A DNA stretch of 46,095 nt from an uncultured Pseudoxanthomonas sp. (GCF_946886695.1 NZ_CAMPJD010000039.1:1-46095), one strand, 5' to 3'; shown: positions 26,762 through 35,206, counted from the first letter of the stretch. Translations and numbers: made by a program. The notes: generated by a model not told the origin, from the letters alone.

Positions 26762-26763
26762 GC

Positions 26764-27735
26764 ATGCAGCATTTCGTCTGCATCGGTCACGCCAAATGCG
26801 GCACCACTCTGCTAGACAGCGTGTTCCGGCAGTCGCGTCTCGTGGGCACGCCATCGGAGACGAAGGAGATCAAGTTCTTCCTGCCCCGCTTCTTTCCACA
26901 GGAGGCGGCTCATGAACGTTATCTGGAAAAATTTGTAACGGCGGAAGGCCAGCGTCCCGCCATGGGCACCTTCGAAGCCTCGCCGCAGTACAGTCATCAG
27001 CCGGAGGAGATCCTTCGTGCGGTGCTGGAGAACATCAAGCGCACGCTGCCGCATGCCAAGATCGTTATCTGCCTCAGGCATCCGGTCCTGCGTGCCTATT
27101 CGCACTACATCCATAACCTACACACATTCGCACTGTATGGGGAGGGCGTGTTCTCGCCTCGGCCCGATCTGCTCAGGAAGCCGTGCGGGATGAGCTTCGA
27201 CGAGGCATTGTGCGGTACCACCAGGTTGCAGGTCAGCTACGCGACGACCATACGCCTAGCCTACGAAGTGATGGGGCAAGAGAACGTATTCTCTTTCTTT
27301 CTAGAGAAGGATGGTCGCGATCTCGAGTACTGGATGCGGCGACACGCCTGCGCAGGGATGGCGAATGAGCTGGTACCCATTGTTCGTCGCGCAGGCTCTG
27401 TGTTTGTCCGACGTCCGGTTCCAAACTATTTGGTTTCTGGCGGCGTGCTTCATGCCTTCGGCTCCTTGGAGGGGGAGTACGTGAGGTATGACGGAACTGA
27501 CGAGGGTCGGACGAGCGAGGTCCTTCAGGCTAAGCGTTCTTGGACGCTCAAGTTGTCTGGACAAGATGCTGTTCGATTGGCGCATCATTACTATCGTGCG
27601 GAACTGGAGGAGTGCACACGTATTACCGGTGATGACTATTTTATGGATTACTTATCGATAACTCCTAAAGATCAGGAGGCGGAAATTACTCCATATGGCG
27701 CCCTTGGTAGCCTGCACGGAGTTGTCGTCGGTTAA
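26764..27735 (+). CDS. Sulfotransferase family protein
   Basis: The 323-residue protein resembles PAPS-dependent sulfotransferases of the heparan sulfate type. The 5'-phosphosulfate loop is GHAKCGTTLLDS (residues 8-19) with the GTT triad and Lys11. The catalytic-type acidic residue lies in GTFEASPQY (Glu71), and the 3'-phosphate site is CLRHPVLRAYSHY with Arg105 and Ser113. Length is normal for bacterial members. It would move sulfate from PAPS to a hydroxyl or amine of the glycan in the cytoplasm before export. The ATG at 26764 is chosen because it begins right at the fold; an in-frame ATG at 26668 would overlap the GT. It is flanked by two heparinase-like genes. Base composition becomes richer in A/T from its 3' third onward. 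Confidence 0.9.
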   Translation: MQHFVCIGHAKCGTTLLDSVFRQSRLVGTPSETKEIKFFLPRFFPQEAAHERYLEKFVTAEGQRPAMGTFEASPQYSHQPEEILRAVLENIKRTLPHAKIVICLRHPVLRAYSHYIHNLHTFALYGEGVFSPRPDLLRKPCGMSFDEALCGTTRLQVSYATTIRLAYEVMGQENVFSFFLEKDGRDLEYWMRRHACAGMANELVPIVRRAGSVFVRRPVPNYLVSGGVLHAFGSLEGEYVRYDGTDEGRTSEVLQAKRSWTLKLSGQDAVRLAHHYYRAELEECTRITGDDYFMDYLSITPKDQEAEITPYGALGSLHGVVVG

Positions 27736-29570
27736 TGTTGGAAAATAGCCCCGATTACAGAATCTTTCTCATGAACGAACATTCTCGGCGCAGTTTGGTT
27801 CCATTCCTGGTGATGGCGCTAGCCATGGTCGCCATGTCTATCACCTCTTTTGCTCGCGAGACAGGCACGACTAGTATGAAACTGTCGGATGTCATGTCTT
27901 ACGGCATGTGGTTTCGATCGAGTCAAGGAGGAGATAGGACGCGCGAGTACGCCGAGCAACTGCTAGCCGGGCGATTCAAGCCTCGGCGTGATGTGGATTA
28001 TTGGGAATTCTCCTATCCGATTGATTGGGTGGCGGACCCATACAAAGAAGACAACTGGCAGTTCCTGCTGCACTCCTTGTACATGTTGGATCCGCTGTTG
28101 GTGGCGGAAGATGAGGACAAGGACGAGCGCTATATGAAAGCGGCGCTCCGTATTGTCGCTGATTGGCATGCTTTCCACTTGATTCGGAAAGGCAGTGCAA
28201 AGTATTCCTGGTACAACATGGCGGTGGGGATGCGTTCTGCAAAGATTGCATATATCCATAGTCGCCTTCGAGATCAGTATCCACATTTACTGGATGCTTC
28301 GACGCAAAGCATGTTCGATGAGTTGGCGGAAAGTCATGTGGCTCCTGTTATTGGTGGGGACATCCCCCTGCGTATGACGAACCATGGCCTTTTTCAGGTA
28401 CATGGGGTCATGGCTATCTGCCGGGAGTTTGAGGGCGCTGCGGTCTGTCGGGATAGTAAGAATTTTGTCGCCGACAATCTCGATCGCATCATTTCTGCCC
28501 AATTTGATGATGAGGGTATGCATCTTGAACACTCTCCCGCATATCATCGCTTCACGCTCAATAAGCTTGATGCACTCGCGGCGACGGGTTGGTATGCAGA
28601 TTTTCCAAACATAACGAGGGTCAGCAAGAAGGCGCGCGCCAATCTTTTTTGGCTAATAGACCCGTCCGGTCGATTCTGGGGCGTGGGGGACTCCATACCC
28701 TCCGAGCAGCCTGGGCATCAAGAGTTGGAGGTGCCAGCCAATGGGTGTCCCAAGGAATTGCCTGCCACTGGTGCTTTGCCCGATGCATGTGTAGTGATGA
28801 GGCAGTTCCAGTCTGGCTATGTGACGATCAGGACGACCCCATTCGTCCCTGTTGAGCAAGCATCAGGTTTGTTCTATCAGGGCAGTTTTCATTCAAGCGT
28901 GCACAAGCATTTGGACGATCAATCTTTTGAGCTCTTTGAGCGGGGAGATCGCGTCATAGTAGATAGTGGGTACTACGGATACATGGCCCATCCAATGCGT
29001 CGCTACATGCTTTCCACCCGGGCCCATAATACCGTGGAGCTGGGGGGCAAGGACTTCAGTAGAAAAGATTCAGATGCATATGGAAGCGCCATAGAGGCGG
29101 CTTCATTCCAGAACGGGTACTACAGGATCCAAGGGCGCGTTGAGCACAAGAATCTGCGTACAGTGCACAGTCGCCAACTTTTGTACAAACCGGGAAACTG
29201 GCTTGTGATCCGGGATTGGATTGGCGGGACGCCGAACGGACAGGCCGTGCAATGGCTCCATTTGCATCCTGATGCAGTTTTATTGAAGCAATCGCGGGCT
29301 GATGCGTCATTCGCACTGAAGAAGTCGATCTTTACTATCAAGAGCCTTTCGGGCTGTGACATTCGAGTGGTGCGTGGCGAGAAGTCCCCGTCCATCCAAG
29401 GGTGGTACAGCCCGACGCAAGGTGTTGCGATCCCGAACTACGCTATCGGCTTCGCCTGCCAGCAGAAGCCAGGTGCACTGGAGGTTGCTATCGCGCTTTC
29501 CGAAGTGGCGGAAAAAGAGCTTGCTGTGCTGCTTCCCGATCTTCGCAAGAGAAATCCGCTGCGGCAGTAG
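27735..29570 (+). CDS. Secreted heparinase II/III-like protein
   Basis: The protein has up to 611 residues. A hydrophobic signal-like segment (LVPFLVMALAMVAMSITSFA) follows a basic stretch, so it is exported to the periplasm. The N-terminal alpha/alpha toroid spans about 60-340 and the C-terminal beta-sandwich about 360-600. Candidate catalytic residues are Asn216-His217 in RMTNHGLF, Tyr270 in HSPAYHRF, and His390/His392 in VHKHLDDQSF. Substrates in this family include heparin, heparan sulfate and alginate; here the glycan made by the same locus is the likely target, for trimming or release. The start is ATG 27735 (overlapping the previous stop) or 27771, which sits closer to the signal peptide. 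The gene is clearly more A/T rich than its neighbours, hinting at separate acquisition. It ends the plus-strand arm. Confidence 0.88.
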   Translation: MLENSPDYRIFLMNEHSRRSLVPFLVMALAMVAMSITSFARETGTTSMKLSDVMSYGMWFRSSQGGDRTREYAEQLLAGRFKPRRDVDYWEFSYPIDWVADPYKEDNWQFLLHSLYMLDPLLVAEDEDKDERYMKAALRIVADWHAFHLIRKGSAKYSWYNMAVGMRSAKIAYIHSRLRDQYPHLLDASTQSMFDELAESHVAPVIGGDIPLRMTNHGLFQVHGVMAICREFEGAAVCRDSKNFVADNLDRIISAQFDDEGMHLEHSPAYHRFTLNKLDALAATGWYADFPNITRVSKKARANLFWLIDPSGRFWGVGDSIPSEQPGHQELEVPANGCPKELPATGALPDACVVMRQFQSGYVTIRTTPFVPVEQASGLFYQGSFHSSVHKHLDDQSFELFERGDRVIVDSGYYGYMAHPMRRYMLSTRAHNTVELGGKDFSRKDSDAYGSAIEAASFQNGYYRIQGRVEHKNLRTVHSRQLLYKPGNWLVIRDWIGGTPNGQAVQWLHLHPDAVLLKQSRADASFALKKSIFTIKSLSGCDIRVVRGEKSPSIQGWYSPTQGVAIPNYAIGFACQQKPGALEVAIALSEVAEKELAVLLPDLRKRNPLRQ

Positions 29571-29651
29571 AGGTTGAACGGAATTTTTATTTTCATTGCT
29601 CATTTGCGGAAGACGCGGCTTTCTGCGCTCGACCACTGAGTGAGTCAGCCG

Positions 29652-30767
29652 CTATTCTTTTCCAGCAGGATCCAGCTCATCTTCTTCGCAGATCAAGTCC
29701 ACCATGCGTTCGCTGGCGGCGGCGGGCGCGGTGCTGGGTGAAAAAGTGCTTGCGACGGGAACGCTGACTGCAGCCGTCTCTTGCTTCCTGATGGGGCGAA
29801 ATGCGACTTCAGGCAGGCAGGCTGCGAAGAAAGTACGCATTACGTGCTCCACGCCAGTTGGAAGCACGGTGCGCAAGTCGGTATCGTAGTATGCACCACG
29901 ATTGAAGGCGCCCGTGATGATTTCATAGGACGGGAAGTACGCTACGCCCTCGTGCCGTCGCTGGATCTGATCGGCGGCGACTCGGAGGACCGACTTCGAC
30001 AGTACGGTCGATTCGAGCACATGTCGATTTTCTGCGGTGGCCGCCAGTGGCACCGGCGAGACCGTCAAGATGACCTTCGCCGCGGGGTTGATCGAACGGA
30101 GCCGCAGCAGGAATGCGTTGAGGTCATGATCGACCTCGGTCACGCTGAAATTGACAAAACCATGTAAGTCGGGATCAAACTCACCCCACCCGCAACCTGG
30201 ACACACCGGATAAACCGCGCCATCGACCTTGTTGAGCCAAGCTTCCGTCAGACCGAGCGTGTAAACGAACACGTCCAGCTCTTCGAACATGCGGCGGACG
30301 CGCCGCAGGTGCTGCTGACGATCAAGTTCGAGTTCCTCCAGTGAGGCAAATCCTTCGGGTTGAACGGAAGGGCGGTACGGATCGAAGAAGCGGCCATTTC
30401 GCGTCCAAGCGGTGTCAGTCGGCGTGAAGGTGCCGAATGCCCGGTCAAACAGTTGCAGTAGCTGGCGCGTGGTGTAGACATTGCCGTAGCGAGCGGAATA
30501 GACCCCGTACTGATACTCCTGCGCCGTCTCCGCATCGACGATGGTGGGTGCCCTCTCCGTAACGAACGGTTCGACACCAGCGCCCTTGAGATAACGCGCG
30601 ATGTGCTGCGCGAAGCAGCTCCCGGCCGTGGCGACCTTGTCGCTCTTGGTGATACGAAAAGGCGGCGGCGTGACAGGGCTTACATCAGCCGGTGATACGC
30701 CGGCCACGACTCGCTTCCAGAACGCGTTGTCGGGGCGTGAGGAATAGGGACAGGTTGCGTGGCTCAT
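29652..30767 (-). CDS. GSCFA domain protein
   Basis: The 371-residue protein carries the family's naming motif ATAGSCFAQHIARYL near residue 48-62, followed by conserved stretches QYGVYSARYGNVYTT, DPYRPSVQPEGF and VYTLGLTEAW. GSCFA proteins are distant SGNH-fold proteins of uncertain activity, suggested to act as esterases or acyl-transferring enzymes and often encoded in polysaccharide loci. The last 50 residues are low-complexity Ala/Pro/Ser and acidic. It is the last gene of a minus-strand trio and overlaps the SGNH-like gene by four bases. The convergent gap to the heparinase gene (81 bp) contains no clear terminator. Modification of the glycan by acyl groups is an inference. Confidence 0.87.
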   Translation of the reverse strand: MSHATCPYSSRPDNAFWKRVVAGVSPADVSPVTPPPFRITKSDKVATAGSCFAQHIARYLKGAGVEPFVTERAPTIVDAETAQEYQYGVYSARYGNVYTTRQLLQLFDRAFGTFTPTDTAWTRNGRFFDPYRPSVQPEGFASLEELELDRQQHLRRVRRMFEELDVFVYTLGLTEAWLNKVDGAVYPVCPGCGWGEFDPDLHGFVNFSVTEVDHDLNAFLLRLRSINPAAKVILTVSPVPLAATAENRHVLESTVLSKSVLRVAADQIQRRHEGVAYFPSYEIITGAFNRGAYYDTDLRTVLPTGVEHVMRTFFAACLPEVAFRPIRKQETAAVSVPVASTFSPSTAPAAASERMVDLICEEDELDPAGKE

Positions 30768-31585
30768 GAATGTTCCCCTGAATCCGGAGAGGCGACGCGC
30801 ATGATGTGGTCCTCGAGGGTCCGCAACACCAGCGCTCCGTACTCCTGGGATGCATGCATGGCATCGGCCCAGAACTTCTCGCTCAGAAAGCCGTAGGTGT
30901 CGATGGCTTCCGCAGGCGGCGGAAGATAATGGCCGCCTACGTTTTCAAGGATCCGCCGTGTTGCCAGGGTCTGGCATTGCCAGGCTCTGAGCCTGAAGCT
31001 TGCATCACTTATGCTGTGTACGCCGAGATCGTCGATCTGGTGGGCCTTTGCAAGCGCGAGTGTTTTTTGGGGCAGATGCCGGAAAATATACTCCGCGCTG
31101 CGCACGGGGGGCGGGGATTCGATATGGATGATGCCTGCCAGGTTCTGCCTGGAGCAGAGGTCAAGGAAGCTCGCGAAGCTCGACAGCTGTCGGCCTATCG
31201 CGCGCACGAGAAGATCTTCGGGTATGAACGTGCCTGCGCCGGTGTCGTCGATGGTCCGATCAGTCCCGGACATCCAGTAATCGTCTTTTTGCCTGAACAA
31301 GCTCAGCCGACTGGCGTGGTTGCCCCCCAGAACCGAGACCAGCCATATCGCCGGCGCTGGCTTGAGTCGTGCGTGGTCCTGAATGGACTTGAGTACGACG
31401 GGATTGATCAGTTCGCGATTCAAGGCATCCCTGACCACGAGTCCGCCAGGAAGGGCCGCAGCCCCGTTGGCGACCACTCGTGCCTGGTAGTGGTCCGCAG
31501 TCGGCTCGTAGGCCTTCGTTCGCAGGGCGGAAGCGATGCAGTTGGCATGGCTGTGCCCGACGAGGAGAACACGATGGCTTTTCAT
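30764..31585 (-). CDS. SGNH-hydrolase-like protein
   Basis: The 273-residue protein begins HRVLLVGHSHANCIA, where GHSH stands in place of the GDS block of SGNH enzymes, and continues with SVLGGNHASRL, which fits block III (G-x-N). A possible catalytic H follows near the C-terminus (DAMHASQEYG). Similar small SGNH-like proteins occur in GSCFA-containing gene pairs. The start at 31585 is chosen because the reading frame further upstream (to 32041) lies inside the pyruvyl transferase gene and has no matching family content. AGGA lies about 11 bases upstream. An acyl-esterase or acyl-transferase role on the glycan is possible; no substrate can be assigned. Confidence 0.75.
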   Translation of the reverse strand: MKSHRVLLVGHSHANCIASALRTKAYEPTADHYQARVVANGAAALPGGLVVRDALNRELINPVVLKSIQDHARLKPAPAIWLVSVLGGNHASRLSLFRQKDDYWMSGTDRTIDDTGAGTFIPEDLLVRAIGRQLSSFASFLDLCSRQNLAGIIHIESPPPVRSAEYIFRHLPQKTLALAKAHQIDDLGVHSISDASFRLRAWQCQTLATRRILENVGGHYLPPPAEAIDTYGFLSEKFWADAMHASQEYGALVLRTLEDHIMRVASPDSGEHS

Positions 31586-31608
31586 CAACGGGGGTGTCCT
31601 GTCGCCGG

Positions 31609-32604
31609 TCAGGCCGAGCGCAAAGCCTCGATCAGTGACGTCATCGTGGTTTCGGCGCGACGGCGCAACAGCGTGCGGGTGGCGCGGGGAATGACCGGGG
31701 TGTATTGCGAGAACCGGTCGGGCAGGTGCTTGTCCGCAATCGAGCTGAGCAGGTCCGGCCGCTCCATCATGCGCATCAGGTTGCGGCTCTTGTCGGTGGC
31801 TGACAACACGAACGACGGCACGCCGTACGCAGCTGCTACGACGCTGCCATGGAACTTCATGCTGGTGAGCGCGGTGCACTCGCCGATCGCCTTGCACAAA
31901 TCCATCGTGGACTCGCTGCGGATGAGTTCCTTGCCGGGGATATCGAGGTCCGTGGCACGCGCAGCATCGCGCTCGCCCACCGTGCCGCTGCCGAGGATGA
32001 TGTGCCGGATGCGGTATCCCAGCGCCTGGGCCTTCTTGCACAGCGCGATGACGTTGGTCAGGTCGTCAGGCTTGTCGGAACGGTCGCGCGTAACCACGCC
32101 GAGGATGGGTGCACCCTCGGGCTTGGGGGCAGGCGGCATGTCGAGCGCGAACACGATGTCGGCGGTATTGGTTGGCTCAATGCGGGGCTTCAGATGCTTG
32201 CTGATCCACGCCGCGCTCTCCTTGTCGCGGGCATTGAAAAAGCGGATGTTCGGGTGCGAGAGGAACTCATGCATGTACTGCACGGCTGGAGCCGCCGTTC
32301 CCTTCCAGGTCGGTACGCCCACGCCGCAGATATGGACCGGCTTCTCCAGGTATTCCTTCTTCCAGTACAGGTCCGAAACCGTCCAGGGCATAACCAGATC
32401 GCCTCCACCGATGACCAGTGCATCCACCTCGGCCAGCACCTCCGGCACCGGGCGTGAAAAGTACGGCTTCTTGGTGAGGTCGTTGAGGACCTTCAGTTCG
32501 AACTCCGGCTCCAGCCACTGCCGGTAAACATCGACGAACAACTCGTCACCGAAGTTGCCCCAGCCGAAGAAGCCGATGAGTCCGATTTTCTTTTTCTGCG
32601 TCAT
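31609..32604 (-). CDS. Polysaccharide pyruvyl transferase family protein
   Basis: The 331-residue GT-B-like enzyme of the WcaK/CsaB type adds a pyruvate ketal from phosphoenolpyruvate to sugar residues of exopolysaccharides or cell-wall polymers. The N-terminus KIGLIGFFGWGNFGDELF, the DALVIGGGDLVMPW strand-turn and the C-terminal ALTSMKFHGSVVAAAYGVPSF (with the conserved Lys-Phe-His-Gly motif of the family) support it. It is the first gene of the minus trio, 23 bases before the SGNH-like gene. Pyruvylation would add a negative charge to the glycan, as sulfation would. The acceptor sugar cannot be predicted. Confidence 0.9.
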   Translation of the reverse strand: MTQKKKIGLIGFFGWGNFGDELFVDVYRQWLEPEFELKVLNDLTKKPYFSRPVPEVLAEVDALVIGGGDLVMPWTVSDLYWKKEYLEKPVHICGVGVPTWKGTAAPAVQYMHEFLSHPNIRFFNARDKESAAWISKHLKPRIEPTNTADIVFALDMPPAPKPEGAPILGVVTRDRSDKPDDLTNVIALCKKAQALGYRIRHIILGSGTVGERDAARATDLDIPGKELIRSESTMDLCKAIGECTALTSMKFHGSVVAAAYGVPSFVLSATDKSRNLMRMMERPDLLSSIADKHLPDRFSQYTPVIPRATRTLLRRRAETTMTSLIEALRSA

Positions 32605-32634
32605 GTCATGTCTCGCTGCCGGCCTTGACCGGGT

Positions 32635-32700
32635 GCTGTCCGGGATCTGTACGGACCGGAATGGGGGTGGGGCGCCGGTGGGCGCGAGTATGAAATAATC
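32635..32700. promoter_or_regulatory. Divergent promoter region between pyruvyl transferase and lipoprotein genes
   Basis: The 193-bp gap 32605-32797 separates divergent genes and must hold at least one promoter. It contains a -35-like TTGACC at 32635 without a good partner, and an A/T patch GAAATAATCT at 32691-32700. No operator or riboswitch is recognised. Confidence 0.3.
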
Positions 32701-32797
32701 TCACGCTGAGCCCGCAAACACGAGCGAAAGCTACTTGCCGACGCTGCTGTGAGCGAGTGCGGCAGCCCCAGATTCCCGAACCAATTGAAGGCCACTT

Positions 32798-33286
32798 ATG
32801 CGTACTTTTTTGTTGATCCCGTTGTTCCTGCTCGCAGCGTGTGGCGGCAACGACTCATCGGCTCCAGCGCAGGCCGGCACCTCCGAGACAGCGCCGCAGG
32901 CGGCGATGGAGCCTGCCCCCGCCGAGCCCGCGCCCGCCGCATTCAAGGCGGTGAAGCTGCGCAATCCATTGCCTGAAGGCATCGAGTTCCCCTTCGCGTA
33001 TCACCGCTTGAACGACAACCTGAAGAAGGATCAGGGTACGGAAGATCGCCGTGTATTCGTCGAGATCCTGGGGACCGCACCGCAGCAAGCGCAGGCCGCA
33101 CTCGACCAGGCACTGAAGGGCAAGGGTTTTGCAGAACCCACTTCCCAGCAGGTCAAGGGCGTGACCGAGTTCACGTACACCCGTGCGGATGGTACCCAGG
33201 TGATCGTGAAGCTCAACGACCGCCTGAAGAAGAAGAAGGCGCCGGACGCGACCGGTACGATCCACCTGACGTGGCGTTCTGCCTAA
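32798..33286 (+). CDS. Small lipoprotein, copy 2 of a paralogous pair
   Basis: The 162-residue protein has a lipoprotein signal with lipobox FLLAAC (Cys15) and a Gly at +2, which suits outer-membrane sorting. An Ala/Pro/Glu linker leads to the same domain as the lipoprotein at 19292-19768: KxxPLPEGIEFPFAYHRLND, a long alternating strand/helix block with VFVEILGTAPQQAQAALDQAL, then GVTEFTYTRADGTQVIVKLNDR. The shared start (LP-x-GI) and order of elements show common ancestry. AAGG lies about eight bases before the ATG. It stands alone between divergent and convergent minus-strand genes, so it has its own promoter. The function is unknown. Confidence 0.82.
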   Translation: MRTFLLIPLFLLAACGGNDSSAPAQAGTSETAPQAAMEPAPAEPAPAAFKAVKLRNPLPEGIEFPFAYHRLNDNLKKDQGTEDRRVFVEILGTAPQQAQAALDQALKGKGFAEPTSQQVKGVTEFTYTRADGTQVIVKLNDRLKKKKAPDATGTIHLTWRSA

Positions 33287-33304
33287 GAGTATAGGGGCGA
33301 ATGT

Positions 33305-33329
33305 CCCTGGGAGGTCGCGCCTCTCAGGG
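33305..33329. terminator. Hairpin in convergent gap after lipoprotein 2
   Basis: CCCTGGGAGG (33305-33314), loop TCGCG, CCTCTCAGGG (33320-33329), ten pairs with one G-T. It overlaps the stop of the minus-strand membrane protein gene. No T run is present on either side, so termination is a guess. Confidence 0.4.
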
Positions 33330-34739
33330 CTCCGCTCGCGGCGTGAGAAGATGCTCGGCGAACAGGGCAAGATTGGTCCATCCGAGCAGCATCACCCAGT
33401 GCATGTAGCGAAAGCTTTCGATGGGTGATGTGAAGTAGAGCGAGAACGCAAGACCGACTCCACTCAGCCCCATGAAGAGCAGCAGACTGGGGGGTGCGGT
33501 CGGCGGCTCGCGGACAATCCGGACGAAACCGATGATTCCGCCGGCTACGGTGACGAGCAGCCAGAAGCCCGGGTGGTAAAGCAGTGCAAGATGGCCGCTC
33601 AGCACGATGCTGCGAAGCGTATACCGCAGCGAATCCCGATCCAGCGTCTTCGGCAGGGCGTACTGCGGATTCAGCACGTAACTGTGGTTGACCCACTCCT
33701 GCCTGTCGCACAGCTGCAGCAGGCAGGAGAACGCCGTCGTGCGGTGCTTGAGATAGGCCAGCGGATACGCGCGGACAAGGTCACGGTGGGCGTTCCTGAC
33801 GCCTTCCGCGTCGTGGTGACGATAGACGTTAAGCGAGAATGGAGCATCGGGGCGGCTCGTGGTGCTGATCACGTTGCCGGCCACGGCGGGCGAGTATCGC
33901 TGGTAGATGCGCCGGAGGAATTGCCCACGGTTGTCCGTGAAGGCGACCGGATGACTCAACAGCCTTTGGGCGGCTGCTTCTGCATCACCCGAGTACACGA
34001 TGATGCCGGCCATGTCGTACAGGTAGATCGCGGTCGTGGGATTTCCCGGCTGCGCCACCAGACGGTTGAACATTGACACAGCCAGATACAGTGCAAAAGC
34101 CGTGGCCACACCGCCGGCACAGGCGAGCAGCAGGCGCCATCCCTTGCCCTGCATCGACAGCGCCAGATATGCCGCGCCGGCCAGAAGTCCCGCGGTTGCG
34201 GCGAGCGCGTTGTGCCGGAACGCGGTGGCGACCAGGCAGAACAGGACGACGATGGCGCCGTGCGCATGACGACGGCGGACGCTGGCAGCCTCCCGCATCC
34301 GGAACAGGTGCACCAGCGCCAGCAGGAGGAAGGCCGACATCCAGATGTCCTTCCAGATCATCCCGGAGAGCGTCATCACCGGCGGGAACAGGCTGAACAC
34401 CACGACCACCAGCCAGCGCGGGAATCGGGTGGACAGCTTCGGAAACGCCTGCGCACATAGGGCTGAACATCCATACGCATACAGCGCCGCCTGTGCCAAC
34501 AACATGCCGGCGGGGCCTTCGACGATGCGGTCGAACACGCTCCATATCATCGCCATCACCGGCGGGTGCCAGTCATTGAACTCGAACGAACGGGCCTGCC
34601 GCAGCGACGCGATGCTGTCGTTCGACATGATGCCTGGATAGAACATCAGCACGATGAAGGCGGCTACCGCAAGCCAGACCCAGGAGGTCATGGTGCGGGG
34701 CCGCGGCGGGACAGGCGGAGCAATGCGTGTGTCGGTCAT
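33324..34739 (-). CDS. Polytopic membrane protein, probable GT-C-type glycosyltransferase
   Basis: The 471-residue protein has about ten hydrophobic segments. The first loop holds MSNDSIASLRQARS and NDWHPPVM, a pattern with an acidic residue and WHP shared by membrane glycosyltransferases of the GT-C superfamily (DUF6020/PMT-like). A soluble region in the middle (about 255-360) with YSPAVAGNV and NVYRHHD probably lies in the periplasm. Such proteins transfer sugars from polyprenyl-phosphate donors, which fits the neighbouring DPM-like GT2 (donor synthesis) and GtrA (donor flipping). Assignment of the exact family is tentative, and the sugar is unknown. It lies 29 bases downstream of gtrA in the same arm. 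Confidence 0.68.
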   Translation of the reverse strand: MTDTRIAPPVPPRPRTMTSWVWLAVAAFIVLMFYPGIMSNDSIASLRQARSFEFNDWHPPVMAMIWSVFDRIVEGPAGMLLAQAALYAYGCSALCAQAFPKLSTRFPRWLVVVVFSLFPPVMTLSGMIWKDIWMSAFLLLALVHLFRMREAASVRRRHAHGAIVVLFCLVATAFRHNALAATAGLLAGAAYLALSMQGKGWRLLLACAGGVATAFALYLAVSMFNRLVAQPGNPTTAIYLYDMAGIIVYSGDAEAAAQRLLSHPVAFTDNRGQFLRRIYQRYSPAVAGNVISTTSRPDAPFSLNVYRHHDAEGVRNAHRDLVRAYPLAYLKHRTTAFSCLLQLCDRQEWVNHSYVLNPQYALPKTLDRDSLRYTLRSIVLSGHLALLYHPGFWLLVTVAGGIIGFVRIVREPPTAPPSLLLFMGLSGVGLAFSLYFTSPIESFRYMHWVMLLGWTNLALFAEHLLTPRAEP

Positions 34740-34768
34740 GGAAAGTTCGTGTGCGTTGCCGGCGCCGG

Positions 34769-35206
34769 TCAGCGGGTGCGTTTGAAGATGAAAAGGCGGG
34801 AGATCAGCAGCTTGAACACCATGCTGACCACCGCCGTCGCGATGTAGGCGAGGTGGTAGTTCTGCAGCAGGCGGTTGATTGCCGCGAACAGCGCGACCTC
34901 CACTGCCCGGAACATCAGGATGGAAGGGAAGAACTTGGCTGCTTCCACGAGCAACGGCCCTTTCCCGCCACGGAACACGTAGTGCCTGCAGCCGAAGAAA
35001 TTGAGTACCGAGCAGGTGACGACCGCGCAGGAATACGCCGCTTCGACGGCCATTCCGGCGATGTTGTGGAACAGGATCGTCAAGACGTATCCCAGCACGA
35101 GGCTGACTACCGACAGCACGCCCATGCGGAAACCTTCGCCCGCCAGCGCGCCCAGTCGGCGTCGTGCGGCATCCCCGCCAGGGGTGGGTTCAGGCTGCCG
35201 GACCAT
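34769..35206 (-). CDS. GtrA-family membrane protein
   Basis: The 145-residue protein has four hydrophobic segments typical of the GtrA family. These proteins are thought to flip undecaprenyl-phosphate-linked sugars across the inner membrane for O-antigen modification. Landmarks are MGVLSVVSLVLGYVL as TM1, the loop NFFGCRHYVFRG, which corresponds to the conserved N-F-x-xxRxxVF motif after TM2, and the end KLLISRLFIFKRTR, matching the second Arg-Phe-Phe/Phe-Lys motif. The upstream acyltransferase gene overlaps it by 17 bases. With the DPM-like GT2 and the GT-C protein it forms a likely three-part Gtr system. Confidence 0.85.
   Translation of the reverse strand: MVRQPEPTPGGDAARRRLGALAGEGFRMGVLSVVSLVLGYVLTILFHNIAGMAVEAAYSCAVVTCSVLNFFGCRHYVFRGGKGPLLVEAAKFFPSILMFRAVEVALFAAINRLLQNYHLAYIATAVVSMVFKLLISRLFIFKRTR

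Noticed and set aside
25460..26854. A 464-codon minus-strand frame opposite the GT4 domain
   Set aside because: GT4 motifs are explicit on the plus strand; this is a shadow frame.
29571..29651. A terminator between the convergent heparinase and GSCFA genes
   Set aside because: Short complementary stretches exist (GCGGCT/AGCCGC around 29615-29652), but the loop is long and no T run follows the stem closely.
30806..32527. A 573-codon open frame on the plus strand across the SGNH-like and pyruvyl transferase genes
   Set aside because: The minus strand holds clear family motifs and overlapping start/stop signals; the plus frame has none.
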